From Cyclobacteriaceae bacterium (lineage in GTDB: Bacteria; Bacteroidota; Bacteroidia; Cytophagales; Cyclobacteriaceae): a DNA stretch of 64,000 nt. The notes under the pieces are model-generated. The model was given only the letters and a program-made list of their open reading frames with translations, ran no database searches and had not been told where the DNA came from. Made by a program: the position numbers and the translations under genes. This document shows positions 35,323 to 45,270 of this stretch, piece by piece; position 1 is the first letter of the stretch; each line of letters opens with the position of its first letter. Location of the stretch: positions 1 to 64,000 of the forward strand of contig JAFIEV010000043.1 of the NCBI GenBank assembly GCA_020832305.1. The letters run 5' to 3'.

Positions 35323-36303
35323 TTATGGTAAAATTACGGTATCAATTACATGAATTACCCCATTGGTTGCCTGAACATTAAGAAGGCCAACAATCAAATT
35401 AGATACTCTATTGTTGGCATCTATTAATGAAGGGCCACTTAAGTCAACTGTAAACTTACCGCCATTTAGCGCTGTAACTTCTTGACCATCCACCAGATCA
35501 CTTGAAAACACCCTGCCAGCTACAACGTGATATAACAATACATTCCTTAAACCAACCTCACCAAGAGCGGCAATTAAAGCATCGGCATCATTAAAACCCA
35601 GGTTTATAAATGCTTGATTCGTGGGTGCAAAAACCGTAAGCGGATCCGAACCAGTGAGAGCGCCAAGCAAGTTGGTTTTAACTACAGCATCGACAAGAAT
35701 TGAAAATTCTGGAGCAAAACTTAATGCCAGCTCTGCCAAATTCTTATCAGGCGGCAATAATACCGCGTCAATGCCATGAATCACACCATTACGGGCTCTT
35801 TTGTCTACCATGATAATATTGGCATCATTTACCTTTGGGCCACCAGAAAGACTGATTTCCACCGCGGCACCATTTAGTGTAGGCACAAAACCTGCGCTCA
35901 AATCAGTTGATAATACCCTTCCTTCAACAACATGATACAAGAGTATTTCCCTTAGATTTGGTTGTCTGCGCACATTGCCGGGGTTTAAGCCCAGGGCGCG
36001 GAAAGCTTCATCGGTCGGAGCGAAAACAGTAAGGTTGTTTCGGGCAAATACAGAAGCCAGTCCGGTGCTTCCCAAAGCGGCATTAAAAGTGGCAAAGGTA
36101 GGTGCTTTAGGTGCCCCTTTTCTGGCAGCGCTTTCATCGCTTTCTGCTACCGCCATATCACTCAAAACACCGGGAATGTCAGCGAGCATTGCAATGTCTT
36201 CTATTTGAGGCTGCACTTCATCATTTGTATTACACGATGGCAAAACAAAGGCAATAATTGCAAAAATGGCAATTATTGATTTCAGAGATAACATTTTTTT
36301 CAT
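35323..36303 (-). CDS. Two-FAS1-domain lipoprotein
   Basis: The 326-residue protein has a lipoprotein signal (MKKMLSLKSIIAIFAIIAFV, Cys in LPSC). Two FAS1 domains follow: about 62-192 (NLTVFAPTDEAFRALGLNPG, REILLYHVVEGRVLS, NGVIHGIDAVLLPP) and 195-326 (PLTVFAPTNQAFINLGF, NVLLYHVVAGRVFS, TNGVIHVIDTVILP). These are canonical H1/H2 FAS1 boxes, better preserved than those of the 599-residue lipoprotein. The role is probably cell-surface adhesion or ligand binding. It converges with the M43 protease gene and is transcribed alone. Confidence 0.9.
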   Translation of the reverse strand: MKKMLSLKSIIAIFAIIAFVLPSCNTNDEVQPQIEDIAMLADIPGVLSDMAVAESDESAARKGAPKAPTFATFNAALGSTGLASVFARNNLTVFAPTDEAFRALGLNPGNVRRQPNLREILLYHVVEGRVLSTDLSAGFVPTLNGAAVEISLSGGPKVNDANIIMVDKRARNGVIHGIDAVLLPPDKNLAELALSFAPEFSILVDAVVKTNLLGALTGSDPLTVFAPTNQAFINLGFNDADALIAALGEVGLRNVLLYHVVAGRVFSSDLVDGQEVTALNGGKFTVDLSGPSLIDANNRVSNLIVGLLNVQATNGVIHVIDTVILP

Positions 36304-36458
36304 CTTTTATAATTTTAGTGGTTTTAAATATAATTATTATAACTGTTGCTGTGAATTTATGTTTAGCTTTATTTACAATTCATTAAACAATTATCCCCGA
36401 ATCATCTTTAATTTAGGATAAAAGGTCTTTTATTTGTAGTGAATCAAAATCCAGCATC

Positions 36459-39107
36459 ATGTACCAGAACCCTGAAAGGTTGCGGCTTATTGAAACCCGA
36501 AAAGATCCTGCCTGGAAAGTATGGGGGCCATATGTATCGGAGAGACAATGGGGCACCGTAAGGGAAGATTACAGCCCTAATGGAAATTCATGGTTTTTCT
36601 TTCCGCATGATATGGCCAGGAGCCGTGCATACAGATGGGGAGAAGACGGATTGGGAGGCTTTTCAGACCGCAGTCAGCAAATTTGCATGGCAGTAGCGCT
36701 GTGGAATGAAAAAGACAGTATTATTAAAGAAAGGTTATTCGGACTCAAAAACGGAGAAGGGAACCACGGCGAAGATGTAAAAGAAATTTATTATTATCTC
36801 GATGGTACACCTACCCACAGCTATATGCAAATGCTGTATAAATATCCTCAAAACGCCTTCCCTTATGCCGAATTGGTAGAAAAAAACCTGAAAGCGGGCA
36901 AAGATGAGCTTGAATATGAATTAATTGACACGGGCATTTTTGATGAAAGTGCATATTTTGATGTATTTATCGAATATGCCAAAGCCGGCCCAGAAGACAT
37001 CCTTATGCAGGTGCGGGTGATTAACCGATACCACAAAGCTGCCAGGTTACACGTTTTACCCACCATTTGGTTTAGAAACACCTGGTCATGGAACCCCAAA
37101 AAACAAGATATTAAACCTGCAATTTCTGCGGCAAAAGGTAAATCCCTGCAAGTAGAGCATTATAATGCTGGCAAGTATTATGTCTATTATCATGGCACAC
37201 CGCAATTGCTCTTTTGCGAAAATGAAACAAATAACAAAAAGATATTTGGCACTGCTAACAAACACAAGGGTTGTAAAGACGGGATCAACGATTTTGTAAC
37301 GCTGGATACTAAAAAGTTTCTGAATGATAAAAAAACCGGCACTAAATGTGCCTTGCATTATCAGCACGAAATAAAGGCTGGTGAAGAGATTATTTTTAAA
37401 GTTAGAATCAGCAATGTTGAGAACGCTGAGGCTATGGATGATTTTGATGCAGTCTTTTTAAAGAGAAAGCAGGAGGCAGATTTGTTTTATAAAGACCTGC
37501 AACCCGACATCCGTGACCTTGAAATACTAAATATTCAACGACAGGCTTATGCCGGTATGTTATGGAATAAGCAATACTATTACTTCCATGTAAACGACTG
37601 GTTAAAGGGAGATGCTACTATGCCTGTACCTCCGGAAAGTCGTTTTAAAGGGCGTAATCATCACTGGCGACACATGTACTGTGAAAATATTCTTTCTATG
37701 CCAGACAAATGGGAATATCCCTGGTTTGCGGCTTGGGATACTGCTTTTCAATGTATTCCCCTGGCAAGGCTAGATCCGGAATTTGCCAAAAGACAGTTGC
37801 TGATTTTGCTCAGGGAATATTATATGCATCCCAATGGTCAGATACCTGCATACGAATGGAACTTCAGTGATGTTAATCCTCCGGTGCATGCTTATGGCGC
37901 ATGGAAGGTCTATTCCATTGATAAGGAATTGAACGGAGGCGTTGGCGATTTGGAATTTCTGATCATGGTATTTCACAAGCTGCTGATGAATTTCACCTGG
38001 TGGGTAAATATTAAAGATGCCGAAGGAAATAATATTTTTGACGGGGGCTTTCTTGGGCTTGATAACATAGGGGTATTTGACAGAAGCAGGGAGTTGCCTA
38101 TGGGCGGAAAACTGGAACAAGCAGACGGCACTTCATGGATGGCTATGTATGCCCTCAATATGTTGAGGATTTCACTCGAACTGGCGACAGTAAAGCCCTA
38201 CTATCAGGAGTTGGCCAGTAAATTCTTTGAGCATTTTATGACCATAGCCGGAGCTTTGTCTAATCTCGGACAGGAAGGTTTTGACCTGTGGGACGAAAAA
38301 GAATCCTTTTATTTCGATATACTTCATCCCATAAACTCCGAGAGCATTCTGCTGAAGGTAAGATCTATTGTCGGTTTATCGCCCCTCTATGCCGTGGAAG
38401 TGGCACCTACACGCTTTGTGGAAATGTTTCCCAAATTTATTAAAAGACTGGAAAGGGCACTTCAACATCGTCCAGACCTTGCAAAACTTATTTCCAGATG
38501 GAAGGAACCCGGCCAGGAAAAAAACCGGATGCTTTCGCTGGTAAGGATTCATAGAATGAAATTATTGCTCAAAAAAATGCTCGATGAAAAGGAGTTTTTG
38601 TCGGATTATGGCATTCGCGCGCTTTCTAAATACCATGAAGCAAATCCCTATGAATTCAAAACTGAGTTTGAAACATTCACCGTTAAATACATACCGGGTG
38701 AATCAGACAGTGAAATGTTTGGGGGAAATTCAAACTGGAGAGGCCCTGTTTGGTTTCCCGTGAATTTTCTGCTGATAGAATCTCTGTATAAATTTCATGA
38801 ATATTATGGTGATAGCCTGAAACTTGAATACCCTGATGGTAGCGGGAAAGAATTAAGTCTCGAGGAAATTGCAGATGATATTTCCAGGCGTCTGATTGCA
38901 TTGTTTAAAACCAACACTAAAGGCAGGAGGCCTGCCAATGGCGGTGTGGATTTGCTGGATAAAGACCCTCATTTTAAAGACTATATTACTTTTTACGAGT
39001 ATTTTCACGGCGATAATGGCAGAGGCCTTGGGGCATCTCATCAGACCGGATGGACGGGCCTTGTGGCTGAGCTTATCGATACACTCGGCAAAAAAGGAAA
39101 ATTATGA
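36459..39107 (+). CDS. GH63-like (MGH1-type) glucosidase
   Basis: The 882-residue protein has no signal peptide, so it should be cytoplasmic. It matches the mannosyl-oligosaccharide glucosidase-like (alpha/alpha)6 family: ERQWGTVREDYSPNG near residue 27, FPHDMARSRAYRWGEDG, NGQIPAYEWNFSDVNPPVHA near 460, FDGGFLGLDNIG near 530, and NWRGPVWFPVNFL near 760, the last being a GH63 active-site signature. Bacterial members often cut alpha-glucosides such as glucosylglycerate-type compatible solutes, but the substrate here is not determined. It ends 3 bases from the convergent TetR gene. Confidence 0.85.
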   Translation: MYQNPERLRLIETRKDPAWKVWGPYVSERQWGTVREDYSPNGNSWFFFPHDMARSRAYRWGEDGLGGFSDRSQQICMAVALWNEKDSIIKERLFGLKNGEGNHGEDVKEIYYYLDGTPTHSYMQMLYKYPQNAFPYAELVEKNLKAGKDELEYELIDTGIFDESAYFDVFIEYAKAGPEDILMQVRVINRYHKAARLHVLPTIWFRNTWSWNPKKQDIKPAISAAKGKSLQVEHYNAGKYYVYYHGTPQLLFCENETNNKKIFGTANKHKGCKDGINDFVTLDTKKFLNDKKTGTKCALHYQHEIKAGEEIIFKVRISNVENAEAMDDFDAVFLKRKQEADLFYKDLQPDIRDLEILNIQRQAYAGMLWNKQYYYFHVNDWLKGDATMPVPPESRFKGRNHHWRHMYCENILSMPDKWEYPWFAAWDTAFQCIPLARLDPEFAKRQLLILLREYYMHPNGQIPAYEWNFSDVNPPVHAYGAWKVYSIDKELNGGVGDLEFLIMVFHKLLMNFTWWVNIKDAEGNNIFDGGFLGLDNIGVFDRSRELPMGGKLEQADGTSWMAMYALNMLRISLELATVKPYYQELASKFFEHFMTIAGALSNLGQEGFDLWDEKESFYFDILHPINSESILLKVRSIVGLSPLYAVEVAPTRFVEMFPKFIKRLERALQHRPDLAKLISRWKEPGQEKNRMLSLVRIHRMKLLLKKMLDEKEFLSDYGIRALSKYHEANPYEFKTEFETFTVKYIPGESDSEMFGGNSNWRGPVWFPVNFLLIESLYKFHEYYGDSLKLEYPDGSGKELSLEEIADDISRRLIALFKTNTKGRRPANGGVDLLDKDPHFKDYITFYEYFHGDNGRGLGASHQTGWTGLVAELIDTLGKKGKL

Positions 39108-39110
39108 TAA

Positions 39111-39800
39111 TCAGGATGCCCTGAGTGCACCAAAAACCAAATCAGTTATAAATTCAGCCGTGTCGAAGTGCTGATTTATTCGTTGCACTTCTGTAACAGA
39201 TGGTAAATGCTCTGCAAAAAATCGTTGTGACTGTGCACTTTCAATTATGGTGGAGGCCAAAGCTGAGGGAAACTTATACTCGGGATTTATTTCCCTGATT
39301 TGTGCTGTCAGCCTTTTACATAAACGCTGGTATCCTGAAAAATAACCTTGCCCCTGTTCGAAATCAACATTTTTAATGTGAAAAACTTTAGGCGATTCGG
39401 CAACAACAATACGATAAAGGCGCTTTTCATCTAAACCAAGAAAACCGGCATCTTTTCCATCAGGCTCAGCCAAAAGATGCAACATAATTCTCAAACGCTC
39501 CTCAGGGCTAGCTATGTTATTGATGGCGTAATCAATTTTATAATCTATCCAGTTCCAATAGCAAGACAGCAAATAGAGCAAAAACATATGCTTATTTTCG
39601 AAATATCTGTATAGACTGGGCTCAGTAGATCCCATCTCAGTGGCCAGCTTTTTAAAGGTAAATGCTTCAAAACCAATTTCTGCCATTAACCTAACACCGT
39701 GCAGAATCATTTTCTTACCCAATTCCGATGAGTTTGGGTCCTTCAGAAATAATTTTTGATCTATTCTGAATTCGATGTGCATGTTGACTTCTTTAACCAT
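39111..39800 (-). CDS. TetR/AcrR family transcriptional regulator
   Basis: The 229-residue protein has a TetR-type N-terminal DNA-binding domain at about 27-75 (GVRLMAEIGFEAFTFKKLAT, EPSLYRYFENKHMFLLYLLS). The C-terminal ligand domain is not recognisable. TetR proteins usually repress neighbours, but the gene next to it (GH63-like) is convergent, so the target is unclear. Confidence 0.85.
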   Translation of the reverse strand: MVKEVNMHIEFRIDQKLFLKDPNSSELGKKMILHGVRLMAEIGFEAFTFKKLATEMGSTEPSLYRYFENKHMFLLYLLSCYWNWIDYKIDYAINNIASPEERLRIMLHLLAEPDGKDAGFLGLDEKRLYRIVVAESPKVFHIKNVDFEQGQGYFSGYQRLCKRLTAQIREINPEYKFPSALASTIIESAQSQRFFAEHLPSVTEVQRINQHFDTAEFITDLVFGALRAS

Positions 39801-39821
39801 GATCGGGAAATTATAAAATTT

Positions 39822-39863
39822 AAAAAAAAGTTTGCCACCGGTTTTATTGTACCCGGTGGCAAA
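39822..39863 (-). terminator. Terminator of the SulP gene
   Basis: On the minus strand TTTGCCACCGG pairs with CCGGTGGCAAA around an 11-base loop, followed by C and eight T. It lies directly after the SulP stop at 39881. Confidence 0.9.
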
Positions 39864-39880
39864 GGGTCCCTTCCACTTAT

Positions 39881-41389
39881 CTAATTTATGTTATCAACAT
39901 AATTAAATTCTACTTCAATATTTTTTTCTTTTGCATTTTTCTTGAAGTCCATAATCACTTCCGCCACATCATAGTCGAGGTTTTGCGTTTTGGTACCATC
40001 AATTTCAACTTTTGAATTGGCGGGTACCTGATTCAGCATATTCAATACTTTGCTTTTATTTAGGAATGAAACTTCTTCAGACAATACAATTTTATAAGGT
40101 TCTCCATTGCCATTGGGCTGCTGAATTTCCTGGAATGCATTGCGGTAATTGTTTCGCAATATGTAAAAAATAGCAAAAGCCATACCTATACCTATTCCCT
40201 TGAGTAAATCAGTTGCCAAAATTCCAGCTACTGTTGCCGCAAAAGGAACAAATTGAGCGCTGCCAAGTTTATACATGCTCTTAAACACAACCGGTTTGGC
40301 AAGCTTATATCCTACAACAATCAATACACAGGCCAGGGCAGCCAAAGGAATCATATTAAGCAAAACGGGGATACTTATCGCACTGATCATCAGGAAAAAA
40401 CCATGTATGATGGCAGACATTTTGGTCTTGCCTCCAAAAGAAATATTAGCACTGCTTCGTACGATCACCTGTGTAATAGGCAATCCCCCTATTAAACCAG
40501 AAAGCACATTGCCCACACCCTGTGCTTTCAATTCCCTGTTGGTTGGTGTTTTCCTCTTGTAAGGATCTAATTTGTCGGTGGCTTCAACGCTTAACAAGGT
40601 TTCTATGCTGGCAATTACCGCAATGGTAACAGCTACAATCCACACATTATAGTTTCCTATCTGGCTGAAATCCGGGAAAGTAAACAGCGCTTTAAAACTC
40701 TCAAAGTCTGTACTTACTGGTATGGTTACCAGCTGATCAGGCCGAAATGCAAGGGCAGGAAAGAAATTAATAAATATATAACTAAGTCCTATACCAGCAA
40801 AAACAACTACAAGAGGACCTTGAATGATCATAAATAATTTGCTCTTTTTCATAAGTACATTTTCCCAAAAAATGAGAATGAACATACTTACAAAAGCAAC
40901 AATCAAAGCAGCCGGTGTAAATAAGGTTGAAATGGCAGCAATCCCACCAGAAAATAAACCCTCAGCTCCACCGGTATAACCCAATGCATGTGGTATTTGC
41001 TTTAAAATTATAATTAATCCTATACCGGTTAACATACCTTTAATAACTGATACAGGAAAATAATAGGTTATCACTCCCATTTTGGCATATCCCATTGCAA
41101 CCTGGAGAACACCCGCAATGACTACTGCCAGCAAAAATGTATCCCATGATCCAAGGGTGGTAATGGCCGTTAATACAATCACGGCCAAACCGGCTGCCGG
41201 ACCACTTACGCCCAAGGGTGATCCGCTAAGCGCACCCACTACAATACCTCCCACCACACCAGCGATAATTCCGGAAAACAAAGGTGCACCTGATGCCAAA
41301 GCGATGCCAAGGCACAAGGGTAATGCAACAAAAAATACAACTATGCTGGCCGGTAAATCTTTCTTTATGTCCTTAAATAAATGCAACAT
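39881..41389 (-). CDS. SulP family inorganic anion transporter
   Basis: The 502-residue protein has 11-14 membrane segments and SulP signatures (DLPASIVVFFVALPLCLGIA, SGPAAGLAVIVLTAI, LSGLIGGLPITQVIVRSSANI). Family members carry sulfate, bicarbonate or other anions with Na+ or H+. The last 90 residues, after the membrane core, form a short STAS-like domain (KIVLSEEVSFLNKSKVLNML ... VEIDGTKTQNLDYDVAEVI). Bacteroidota SulP genes are often beside carbonic anhydrase, which would point to bicarbonate, but none is seen here. The substrate is therefore open. Confidence 0.9.
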   Translation of the reverse strand: MLHLFKDIKKDLPASIVVFFVALPLCLGIALASGAPLFSGIIAGVVGGIVVGALSGSPLGVSGPAAGLAVIVLTAITTLGSWDTFLLAVVIAGVLQVAMGYAKMGVITYYFPVSVIKGMLTGIGLIIILKQIPHALGYTGGAEGLFSGGIAAISTLFTPAALIVAFVSMFILIFWENVLMKKSKLFMIIQGPLVVVFAGIGLSYIFINFFPALAFRPDQLVTIPVSTDFESFKALFTFPDFSQIGNYNVWIVAVTIAVIASIETLLSVEATDKLDPYKRKTPTNRELKAQGVGNVLSGLIGGLPITQVIVRSSANISFGGKTKMSAIIHGFFLMISAISIPVLLNMIPLAALACVLIVVGYKLAKPVVFKSMYKLGSAQFVPFAATVAGILATDLLKGIGIGMAFAIFYILRNNYRNAFQEIQQPNGNGEPYKIVLSEEVSFLNKSKVLNMLNQVPANSKVEIDGTKTQNLDYDVAEVIMDFKKNAKEKNIEVEFNYVDNIN

Positions 41390-41484
41390 GGCTTTAGAGC
41401 GTTAAAAATAAGTATTTGATTTTATAAAACAATTTGAATGGTAAAAGGAACTAAAAATTTTGTCCCTCTTTGAAAAAAAAAAAA

Positions 41485-41865
41485 TCAAATACAGAAATCG
41501 GGAGGAGGGGTAGGTGTTGAAACATTTTTCAATGACAAAGAAACATGTGCCAAATAGGCCATATCTGTACATATAAAAAATGGCAGAAATTCATTGATAG
41601 CAGATGCAGAAGCAATAAGTTCATCCATATCCATTAGGGGCATTTCTGCTTCATTCTCAGCGCCTGAAAAAGGAATTTCCTGATTTAAAGGATAATCTGT
41701 CTGCTGAATTTCTATGACTGCTGAAGTCCCTGTATTTTGGGTAAAAAGATGAACGGGCACATAAGCAAATACTTGTGAAACAAATACAAAAGTCATCACA
41801 TATCCTATCAGACTTTTTGGATAAAGTCTGTTTCTGCTGGCGATATGTAAACTCTTATTCTTCAT
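41485..41865 (-). CDS. Small secreted or membrane-anchored hypothetical protein
   Basis: The 126-residue protein has one hydrophobic segment after a basic start (YPKSLIGYVMTFVFVSQVFAY, residues 16-36), then a mostly polar, acidic part and the ending TPTPPPDFCI with a near-terminal Cys. I do not recognise the family. Such small proteins with a proline-rich tail are seen near transporters in Bacteroidota. It lies upstream of the SulP gene on the same strand, with a 95-base gap. A perfect palindrome immediately before its start suggests specific regulation. Confidence 0.55.
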   Translation of the reverse strand: MKNKSLHIASRNRLYPKSLIGYVMTFVFVSQVFAYVPVHLFTQNTGTSAVIEIQQTDYPLNQEIPFSGAENEAEMPLMDMDELIASASAINEFLPFFICTDMAYLAHVSLSLKNVSTPTPPPDFCI

Positions 41866-41867
41866 AT

Positions 41868-41898
41868 AGTATTACTTATGTACGGTAAAAGTAATACT
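41868..41898 (-). promoter_or_regulatory. Palindromic operator-like site before the 126-residue protein
   Basis: AGTATTACTT (41868-41877) and AAGTAATACT (41889-41898) form a perfect 10-base inverted repeat with an 11-base spacer, 3 bases upstream of the start codon. The centre-to-centre distance of 21 bases, two helical turns, fits a dimeric repressor. The regulator is not identified. Confidence 0.5.
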
Positions 41899-42055
41899 AA
41901 CGGACATAAAAGTCAAGCTAATATTAAAATTATTTTAATATTATTTTAATCAATTATTAATTATTCATTAATGTCATATTAATCAAATTAAGCATTTTTC
42001 CAATGCAGGGCTTATGTAAATGAATAAAAGTAAATCACTGAATTACAATTGATTA

Positions 42056-43618
42056 TTAGTGTTTGATCTCAGGTATATTTCTTTGTACGCCAGCTCCAGG
42101 CATTAGAGGTTTGTCATTGGAAAGCTTATTTTTAAAGAAGTCAAAATTCACTTCAGGTTTAGTCATCAGGCCTGCACTGTCTAGTTGAAAGTCTGACTGG
42201 CTTTGGAAAAAAGGCAATTCATGCATTTTATCAATTTCGGGAATGTCAAATACTTCATTTTCCGGCAAAATAAGTTTAGGGTTAAAAAAATACATTTCAG
42301 GATCCAAAGCTTTTAATACCGAAGGGGCAGAATGTAGTCTTTCACTAACCTCACTCCAAAAGAGGTTTCTGTTAAATCTGAAACCGGTATAATTTCCCGC
42401 AACAAAATTATGAGCGCCTCCGGTAAGATAAAAAACATTGTTTTCAAAGAGAAATCCGGGGTAATGACCAGTCTCTGCATTCACTCCATGACCAAACCGG
42501 GTGACAATGGTATTATTATAGGCTCGTAAATTCCGGATCGGTTCTGCCGGTGAATCGGTCCAGACATGAATGCCTGCCTTTCCGTTTTTAATGCCATCGT
42601 GGTAGCTGATGTTAAAGCGTATTATGTTATTATTCCATAAGGAAGCATTTTGGTATTGATACATACCATAACCTGCACCTTCATTAAAAGCAGAAAGATT
42701 GTACTGCATTACAGAATTGGTAATCCCTCCATCAAAATCAAAACCACCTCCATCTTTTCCGAGCGCAGAAGTTTTATTGCGATGTGAATAACAATACTGT
42801 ATGACCAGGCTATCTGATTCATAGGCCCAGATGCCGACGGGTCCATTTCCATATCTCGGCATATCCCAGCCATTGTTTCTGGCTTCAGAATATTCGATGA
42901 GGCCTTTGGTAACACCTCCGATCAATATGCCATTGCCGCTGTGGTTGTCTAAGACTGCAGGGCATCCCGGATTATTTTCCGCCAGGCAATATCCTATATA
43001 GATATCCCTGACAGGTTTTTGGCTGATCCTATTATAATCATCGGGACCAACCAGAATGCCGGAAAATCCATTATTATGTGCATGAATGTGGGTTAGTCTG
43101 ATTCTACCACCTCCTTTAACAGAAACGCCGTTCCAGAGATATCCATATGCCTGTACTCTATCGATGCTGGCATCAAAGACATTATACAGTTCTATACCTG
43201 ATCCCATATTGCCGGCTTTCCGCCCTGCCCCACTTACCTTTATATTAGAAATATCAACATAGCGGCTGTTTGAAATATAAATGCCATGAGCTTCTCCCGA
43301 TTCTATGGTGGCCCTGCCGCCACCGTAAGAAGAAATTCTGAAAGGGAGCTCATGGGTACCCATAACAGAGTCAAGCGCTAAAGAGCCCTGGATAATCACA
43401 TTGCCTCTCAGCAATATCTGATCTCCTGACAATAAATGAATATTACGCAGGTTTTGAAATGACTGCCAGGCACTTTCGGAACTCAGGCCGCCATAGTTAT
43501 CATTTCCATTTATTGCATCTATATAATAGGTATTTACAAATGGAGGCACTTGCCCACAAGAGGGCAAAGCAAGTTGCAGGAAAATAAAAACCCCCAAATT
43601 GACATTAATCGTTTTCAT
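42056..43618 (-). CDS. Secreted right-handed beta-helix protein, pectate lyase-like
   Basis: From the ATG at 43618 the protein is 520 residues with a signal peptide (MKTINVNLGVFIFLQLALPS, then CGQ), possibly a lipoprotein. After a GNDNYGGLSSESAWQSFQNL start, typical of surface beta-helix proteins, come repeated coils (YVDISNIKVSGAG, SIDRVQAYGYLWNGVSVKGG, IRLTHIHAHNNGFSGI, LVIQYCYSHRNK, SLWNNNIIRFNISYHDG). Such folds are polysaccharide lyases, hydrolases or carbohydrate epimerases, and no clear catalytic set can be named by eye. It follows a SusC/SusD pair across a terminator, so it probably serves that locus in degrading the glycan. Confidence 0.75.
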   Translation of the reverse strand: MKTINVNLGVFIFLQLALPSCGQVPPFVNTYYIDAINGNDNYGGLSSESAWQSFQNLRNIHLLSGDQILLRGNVIIQGSLALDSVMGTHELPFRISSYGGGRATIESGEAHGIYISNSRYVDISNIKVSGAGRKAGNMGSGIELYNVFDASIDRVQAYGYLWNGVSVKGGGRIRLTHIHAHNNGFSGILVGPDDYNRISQKPVRDIYIGYCLAENNPGCPAVLDNHSGNGILIGGVTKGLIEYSEARNNGWDMPRYGNGPVGIWAYESDSLVIQYCYSHRNKTSALGKDGGGFDFDGGITNSVMQYNLSAFNEGAGYGMYQYQNASLWNNNIIRFNISYHDGIKNGKAGIHVWTDSPAEPIRNLRAYNNTIVTRFGHGVNAETGHYPGFLFENNVFYLTGGAHNFVAGNYTGFRFNRNLFWSEVSERLHSAPSVLKALDPEMYFFNPKLILPENEVFDIPEIDKMHELPFFQSQSDFQLDSAGLMTKPEVNFDFFKNKLSNDKPLMPGAGVQRNIPEIKH

Positions 43619-43668
43619 GGCATTACTAAAAAATGTATGCAAGATCTATTTGAGGTAATATTAATAAT

Positions 43669-43694
43669 AAAAAAAAGGCCGGAAAAATCCGGCC
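43669..43694 (-). terminator. Terminator after SusC/SusD locus 3
   Basis: On the minus strand GGCCGGA / TCCGGCC with a 4-base loop is followed by eight T. It separates the SusD gene from the beta-helix gene, so the latter needs read-through or its own promoter. Confidence 0.9.
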
Positions 43695-43721
43695 ATCTCA
43701 TTTTACTAATTTGTCTTTAAT

Positions 43722-45239
43722 TTAATATCCAGGATTCTGCGGTCTGAGATTTGGGTTAACATCTATTTCCCGCCTGGGTATCGGCATCAAATAATCTCTG
43801 CTGGCATCGAAATTGGCATGCGGCTCGAGTGAATTGGGACCTTTAAATGCGATATCGCCCAACCTTCTGCGTTGAATATCATACCAGCGTTTGGCCTCAA
43901 AAGCGAGTTCAAGTCTTCTTTCTTCCATAATAGCATCAATAAATTGTTCTTTATTCATGCCTGCCATATTGAAATCAGCAGGAAAATCAGACATAGTGCC
44001 TGCCCAATTTCTAGCCCTTGCCCTTATCTGGTTAATATAAGAAACTGATTCTGCATTTGGCCCACTTACTTCTGTCAATGCTTCTGCAGCCGTCAGTAGT
44101 ATTTCAGCATATCGGAACAATATGATATTGTGATCACTGGTTTGATATTCCTGTTGTGCATTACCCGGATACCTGAAATATTTGGCTATATGTGGCCTTT
44201 GGGTGTTGGCGAAAGCCGTATAAGGTCTTAAGACACCTCCCATAACTATAGAATCAGCAAAGCTAACCTTTTTCCGGTAATCTCTATTATCCCAGGTATT
44301 GTAAACAGCTAAAGAGGGCACTGCTACGCTCCAACCACTTCTGTCGGCCCCTCTTATTCCGGTCATAGAGGCATTATACTCCTGATTAAAATTATCTGCA
44401 CCTGATTGCAGACCGAGAAAGTCGACCGTAAAGATGGTTTCTTTTATATTGTCAGCTATTTCTGCACGATACAAATCCTGAAAATCGGCTTCCAGTCTGT
44501 ATCCAAAACGATCTTTATTATCAATAACCCATTTGGCTTCATTATAGGCTTTTTGATAATCTGCCAGGGTCAGATACACAGTTGCCAGATAGGAAGCAGC
44601 TGTTCCTTTGGTCGCCCTTGATCTGATTTCACTATTCCCGTGTTTATCAGGCAGCCACTGTTTGCCATATTCAAAATCAGTAATAATGCCATTGTAAATT
44701 TCAGTCACCGATGATTTAGCTATGGTTTTTACCGCTTCGGGATTTGTAATAAAATAATCGATATAGGGTATTTCTCCAAAATTTCTCACTAGATGAAAAT
44801 AGCTGAAAGCCCTTAAAAACCGTGCTTCGGCGATGATAGGATTAATTACATTTTCAGATACTGACAAAGACTCAGCTCCGGCAATCGCAGCATTGGCTGC
44901 ACTAATTACCTGGTAAAACCTGGGCCAGAAAACACCTGACATGGCATTATTATCATCCATATTGAAATCGTTGACCTGTTGTCTTGCCGCTGGCGTACCA
45001 CGGTCTCCTATATCAACCATATCACTTCTCAACATTAAAGCTATGTTGAATTGCCTGCCATAAATATTTTCATGAGCTAAAGCGCCATAGCCGCCATAGA
45101 TTACGCTCAATACATCTGACGGTGTATTGAATAAACCTTCGGGTGCCAACAGGCCTACTGGCCTTTCATCCAGATCTGAACATGAGAACATGAAGACGAT
45201 CACGAGAAATATGGAAATTTTATTTATTATAGATTTCAT
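43722..45239 (-). CDS. SusD/RagB family nutrient-binding lipoprotein (locus 3)
   Basis: From the ATG at 45239 the 505-residue protein has a lipoprotein signal (MKSIINKISIFLVIVFMFSC). SusD signatures include AEARFLRAFSYFHLVRNFGE, ATYLTLADYQKAYNEAKWVI-type helices, ILFRYAEILLTAAEALTE, YINQIRARARNW and LELAFEAKRWYDIQRRRLG. It ends in the family-typical NPNLRPQNPGY. It is the downstream partner of the STN-containing SusC, 31 bases away, and would capture the ligand that triggers the FecR/sigma pathway. Confidence 0.93.
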   Translation of the reverse strand: MKSIINKISIFLVIVFMFSCSDLDERPVGLLAPEGLFNTPSDVLSVIYGGYGALAHENIYGRQFNIALMLRSDMVDIGDRGTPAARQQVNDFNMDDNNAMSGVFWPRFYQVISAANAAIAGAESLSVSENVINPIIAEARFLRAFSYFHLVRNFGEIPYIDYFITNPEAVKTIAKSSVTEIYNGIITDFEYGKQWLPDKHGNSEIRSRATKGTAASYLATVYLTLADYQKAYNEAKWVIDNKDRFGYRLEADFQDLYRAEIADNIKETIFTVDFLGLQSGADNFNQEYNASMTGIRGADRSGWSVAVPSLAVYNTWDNRDYRKKVSFADSIVMGGVLRPYTAFANTQRPHIAKYFRYPGNAQQEYQTSDHNIILFRYAEILLTAAEALTEVSGPNAESVSYINQIRARARNWAGTMSDFPADFNMAGMNKEQFIDAIMEERRLELAFEAKRWYDIQRRRLGDIAFKGPNSLEPHANFDASRDYLMPIPRREIDVNPNLRPQNPGY

Positions 45240-45270
45240 AACTGAAAGCATTTTTTAATTGAGAAAAAAG

